From NCBI RefSeq assembly GCF_008642355.1, contig NZ_CP029193.1:2752001-2816000 (forward strand): 64,000 nt of DNA. Direction: 5' to 3'. Under the pieces are notes generated by a model. That model worked only from the letters and a program-made list of their open reading frames with translations, searched no databases and had not been told where the DNA came from. A program made the translations under genes and the position numbers. Every line of letters begins with the position of its first letter. The stretch's first letter is position 1. Shown one piece after another: positions 61,514 to 64,000 of this stretch. The stretch comes from Streptomyces venezuelae (GTDB lineage: Bacteria; Actinomycetota; Actinomycetes; Streptomycetales; Streptomycetaceae).

Positions 61514-61927
61514 ACAAGGCGTTCAGACCAGGACGGCAACCATCGCGACGGCCACGGTAGCTCCCGCGATGCACAGCATCACGGTGCGCATGGCCGGCAC
61601 CCGACGAGGAGCTGGCGACGACACATCTCGAGTGCCGTCGCAGGCACAGCCCGGAGCATGCGGCAGGAACGGCGAGTCCATCCAATAGGCGCCCCGCAGT
61701 TGCGGCGAGACGACGGGCAAAGGGGAGCTGGGCATACTCGGACAACGCCGCGTCCCTCCCGGCGGTACGGGCCGCAATGCATTTGTAACGAGAGGCCCGC
61801 TCGCGTCCGCTTCGTCTCTGCGCGCCCTCGGAAATGCCGGTCTCACTTCACGAATTCTAGAGTTGCAGCAGGTCAGCGACTTGCGGCACTCTCCTCGTGC
61901 AGGCGAGATGACAGAGATGGAGACGGC
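61514..61927. other. Intergenic region after the relaxase
   Basis: About 410 bases with one possible minus-strand small ORF (61523-61735) and no other clear feature. No terminator with a T run was seen. Two purine-rich stretches near 61905 precede the next ATG. Confidence 0.4.
61523..61735 (-). CDS. Possible small membrane protein
   Basis: 70 residues with a C-terminal hydrophobic helix (MRTVMLCIAGATVAVAMVAVLV). It has a CACDGT segment in the middle as seen in small Streptomyces secreted or membrane proteins. The RBS is weak. A real gene is plausible, but the frame overlaps longer shadow frames. Confidence 0.4.
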   Translation of the reverse strand: MPSSPLPVVSPQLRGAYWMDSPFLPHAPGCACDGTRDVSSPAPRRVPAMRTVMLCIAGATVAVAMVAVLV

Positions 61928-62356
61928 ATGTTCCGACGCACGACCCGAGCGGACCGAGAGTTCCGTGAAGCCCAGCGAGCCGGCCAGGCCCTGCTGGCCA
62001 TGCACACCGAGTGGCCCGAGGCTCTCGCCCCGGTCGCCGCGCCGGCCGAGGCCACGGTGGTGCCCGACTTCCTGCCGCCGGAGTTCCGCGCGCCGTGCCG
62101 CCAGGACGTCTCGGGCTTCATGATGCGCTGGGACGTCCCGCTCGTCATCGACGGCGAAGTCCACGCCTGCCACTGCGGCGCGTACCGGAACTGGATCGTC
62201 TTCAACATGCACGACGACTCCGTGTGGCTGCGCTGCAAGGACGGCCACGAGACGCACGAGACCCGGTTGGACACCGCCTGGTACAACCGCAACTCCGGTC
62301 CGGTCGACCACTTCCACCCCAACCTCGAAGACGGCCTGCGCCACCTCGGCCACTGA
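61928..62356 (+). CDS. Conserved protein with zinc-ribbon-like segment
   Basis: 142 residues from an ATG with GGAG six bases before. Centre: VDGEVHACHCGAYRNWIVFNMHDDSVWLRCKDGHETHETRL, with a CxC then C spacing that could bind zinc. The N-terminal helix REFREAQRAGQALLAMHTEWPEAL is common in small Streptomyces plasmid or island proteins. Function unknown. Confidence 0.6.
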   Translation: MFRRTTRADREFREAQRAGQALLAMHTEWPEALAPVAAPAEATVVPDFLPPEFRAPCRQDVSGFMMRWDVPLVIDGEVHACHCGAYRNWIVFNMHDDSVWLRCKDGHETHETRLDTAWYNRNSGPVDHFHPNLEDGLRHLGH

Positions 62357-62453
62357 CGACGCCAAACCCCTTCCCCCACCCCTGCGTTCATCGGCACCCG
62401 GAGGGCCGATCCGGTCAGACCATCCGTCTCGCATCACCAAAGGGGTTTCACTT

Positions 62454-63146
62454 ATGCGCCGCTCCACCACGACCGTCCTCGGCCTCGGCGCCGTCTTCAC
62501 CACCTTCACCCTGACCGGCTGCGCCGGCCACGCCGCACCGTCCGACACCTCCGCCTCCGCATCCGCACACCCGGGTGGCAGCACCGCGGCGGCGTCCGTG
62601 CCGCTGTCCTCGGCCCAGCTGCACCAGCGCCTGCTGAACATCGGCGATCTGGGCGAGGGCTACACCCGGAAGCCCGAGCCCCCTCGCCGCAACGACGACG
62701 TGACCGTGATCGGCTGCCCGGCCCTGGAAAAGCTCGGCAGCAGTGCTGCCACCGGCTCCGGCCTCGACTTCGCGCGCAAGGCGAAGGCGTCATTCACCTA
62801 CAGCGGCAGCAGCTCCTCCGAGGTCAGCGAGGAGCTGTACAGCGACAGCCCGGCGAAGCTGTCCACGGGCATCTCGAAGGTCTTCGACGCGATGCTGTCC
62901 TGCCCCTCGTACCAGATGGCGTCGGGGAGCACGGCCGTCGACATCGGCACTGCGAAGTCGGCCGCGCCGAACCTCGGCGACGAGCAGTGGAGCCAGCTGC
63001 TCACCTTCTCCGCCGGCGGGCAGCGCAGCGTCGTCAAGCAGACGGCGATCCGCGACGGCAGCGTCCTGGTCCTCGTCTCCGGCTCACCGGGCCTCGTGGA
63101 CACTCACCTGGACAAGGCGCTCGCCAAGGCCCACACCGCACGCTGA
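62454..63146 (+). CDS. Secreted lipoprotein of unknown function
   Basis: 230 residues. A lipoprotein signal peptide MRRSTTTVLGLGAVFTTFTL ends at the lipobox LTGC (about residue 23). The mature part is Ser/Thr-rich, then LSSAQLHQRLLNIGDLGEGYTRKPEP and a beta-rich domain with two conserved cysteines (VIGCPAL, AMLSCPSY). This resembles sensor-like lipoproteins common in Streptomyces. Anchored to the outer face of the membrane. Confidence 0.82.
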   Translation: MRRSTTTVLGLGAVFTTFTLTGCAGHAAPSDTSASASAHPGGSTAAASVPLSSAQLHQRLLNIGDLGEGYTRKPEPPRRNDDVTVIGCPALEKLGSSAATGSGLDFARKAKASFTYSGSSSSEVSEELYSDSPAKLSTGISKVFDAMLSCPSYQMASGSTAVDIGTAKSAAPNLGDEQWSQLLTFSAGGQRSVVKQTAIRDGSVLVLVSGSPGLVDTHLDKALAKAHTAR

Positions 63147-63165
63147 TCCGCTCCTCCTGCACCCG

Positions 63166-63210
63166 CCCCGGTGTCCGGGCCCGTTCTTCCGACGGGCCCG
63201 GACACCGGGG
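63166..63210 (+). terminator. Hairpin terminator of the lipoprotein gene
   Basis: Arms CCCCGGTGTCCGGGCCCGT and ACGGGCCCGGACACCGGGG (19 bp, perfect) around a seven-base loop, followed by TTTCG. It lies 20 bases past the stop of the lipoprotein gene and faces the convergent minus-strand gene, so it may serve both. Confidence 0.85.
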
Positions 63211-63228
63211 TTTCGTCGTTCGCGCCGA

Positions 63229-64000
63229 TCAGCCGTCGAGGCGGAGTTCGCCTGGCTCGTATCGGAGTTGGAAGGTCTGGGCGTGCTCGCCGTGCATCCA
63301 GTACAGGGTCATGGTCGACAGCATGCTGCGCTTGACGTACCGGGTGCGCGAGGGCATTCCTTCGTCCTGCTCGACGATCCACTTCTCCACCCGCTCCGGC
63401 AGCCCGAACCGGAGCGCATATGCGTCGGGGTGCTCGGCGGCGCGCAGTTCCCAAACGGGGTGCGAGGCTGCCTGATTGATGCGGCGCAGACGCACCGCAT
63501 GTGTGGGGTGCTCTCGCGCGTATTCCACGAAGCCATACAGGTCGTCCGAGGCGAGCCCCAGAACGAACGGCGCTGCGGGAAAGGCCAGAACAAGGCCGAG
63601 CTGCGACCGGCTGCGAAGAGCGTCCGCGAGGAAATCGAGGGGACTGCAAATCGCGGCGGGCAATTCCAGCCCTCCCGGATCCATCTGCAAGAGCGGCCCG
63701 CGGAGATACGCGCGCATCTCGCGCATCTTCGGCCGCTCACTCGTCGGAGCCGCCTTGAGCACTGGGTGGATCGCGTCGGCCGCGGTCCTTACGAGACTCC
63801 GCAGCCCATCAAAGTCCGGTGCAGAAAGGTCGATTAGCGATATCTGGTGGGCCAGCGCATAGTCCTGCGCCTCCGGGGTGAAGCCGGACGTGGAGAAGAT
63901 CGCGTAGCTGTAGCGGTATCGCGTCCGCGGCCGGCCAGTGCCTGGCGCGGAGAGCGTGGTGGTCTCCGCTTCGTTCACGTCGTGGATCACACCGTGGCCG
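63229..64000 (-). CDS. Possible Mrr-like restriction/nuclease-fold protein (N-terminus outside window)
   Basis: At least 250 residues; the frame runs off the window edge, so the true start is unknown; a GTG at 63988-63990 is inside it. RYRYSYAIFSTSGFTPEAQDYALAHQISLIDLS resembles the end of Mrr/PD-D/E-K nuclease domains (FSTxGFTxxA...IxLID). The C-terminal half has SPLDFLADAL, VLGLASDDLYGFVEYAREHP and RYVKRSMLSTMTLYWMHG. The catalytic residues would lie upstream. Function is inferred weakly. Confidence 0.45.
   Translation of the reverse strand, partial: GHGVIHDVNEAETTTLSAPGTGRPRTRYRYSYAIFSTSGFTPEAQDYALAHQISLIDLSAPDFDGLRSLVRTAADAIHPVLKAAPTSERPKMREMRAYLRGPLLQMDPGGLELPAAICSPLDFLADALRSRSQLGLVLAFPAAPFVLGLASDDLYGFVEYAREHPTHAVRLRRINQAASHPVWELRAAEHPDAYALRFGLPERVEKWIVEQDEGMPSRTRYVKRSMLSTMTLYWMHGEHAQTFQLRYEPGELRLDG

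Noticed and set aside
61514..64000. Right attachment site of the island
   Set aside because: No copy of the tRNA-Arg T arm and acceptor sequence was found by eye in this stretch or elsewhere after 4517.

Overview
The window is high-GC actinobacterial DNA and is almost certainly Streptomyces. Signs are the paired sporulation dynamin genes next to an ssb gene, a four-gene conservon (cvnABCD), several XRE/DUF397 and XRE/TPR regulators, a WhiB-like protein, GTG/TTG starts, ATGA/GTGA overlaps, and rare TTA codons in regulated genes. No rRNA and no CRISPR array was seen.

Layout. 1-4172 (minus strand) is core chromosome: dynA-dynB-ssb, with ssb cut by the window edge. A tRNA-Arg(UCU) with encoded CCA follows at 4442-4517. 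A tyrosine integrase and an excisionase (4778-6363) point at its 3' end, so a genomic island begins here. No second copy of the tRNA 3' end was found, so the right end of the island is probably outside the window. 6.4-14.4 kb holds regulators: an APH-like kinase with an XRE/TPR protein, a whiJ/abaA-type set (DUF397, XRE, HATPase), an FGE-sulfatase-like protein, a class IV aminotransferase and a DUF6415 protein. 14.6-21.8 kb holds a GH15 enzyme, a conservon extended by a GAF protein, and an acyl-CoA dehydrogenase. 21.8-24.6 kb holds small regulators, including two frameshifted genes.

24.7-44.7 kb is the notable part. queD, queE and folE supply the 7-deazaguanine pathway up to 7-carboxy-7-deazaguanine (CDG); no queC is present. 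They are overlapped by a transglycosylase-like (TGT/DpdA-type) gene, a nucleoside-phosphorylase-like gene and a thymidylate-kinase-like gene. Next come DUF2797, two methyltransferase domains, a CYTH/triphosphate-tunnel protein, a sugar/aminoglycoside-type kinase, an ABC exporter, an MFS exporter, a P-loop kinase fused to a VanX-type dipeptidase, and ten Nudix domains spread over seven proteins. This looks like a self-contained nucleoside/nucleotide system: CDG base made, glycosylated, phosphates added and removed, product exported. A cadeguomycin-like CDG nucleoside or a modified-DNA system are the two readings I favour; both are inference. WbqC, YdcF-like and XRE genes close the cluster on the minus strand. 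A 78-bp element with two tandem 11-bp repeats occurs both before the conservon and just beyond this XRE gene.

47.4-53.3 kb is mixed: a resolvase-like protein, a second peptide deformylase, a two-gene unknown operon, a thioesterase, a MmyB-type regulator and gene debris. 54.2-61.5 kb is a tightly coupled plasmid-type operon: a leader ORF, a winged-helix protein with intragenic iterons, a zinc-ribbon protein, a WhiB-like protein, a DUF2637 membrane protein with 78-bp repeats, MobC-like and relaxase genes with an oriT-like inverted repeat. The last 2.5 kb has a small conserved protein, a lipoprotein, and the edge of a possible Mrr-like gene.
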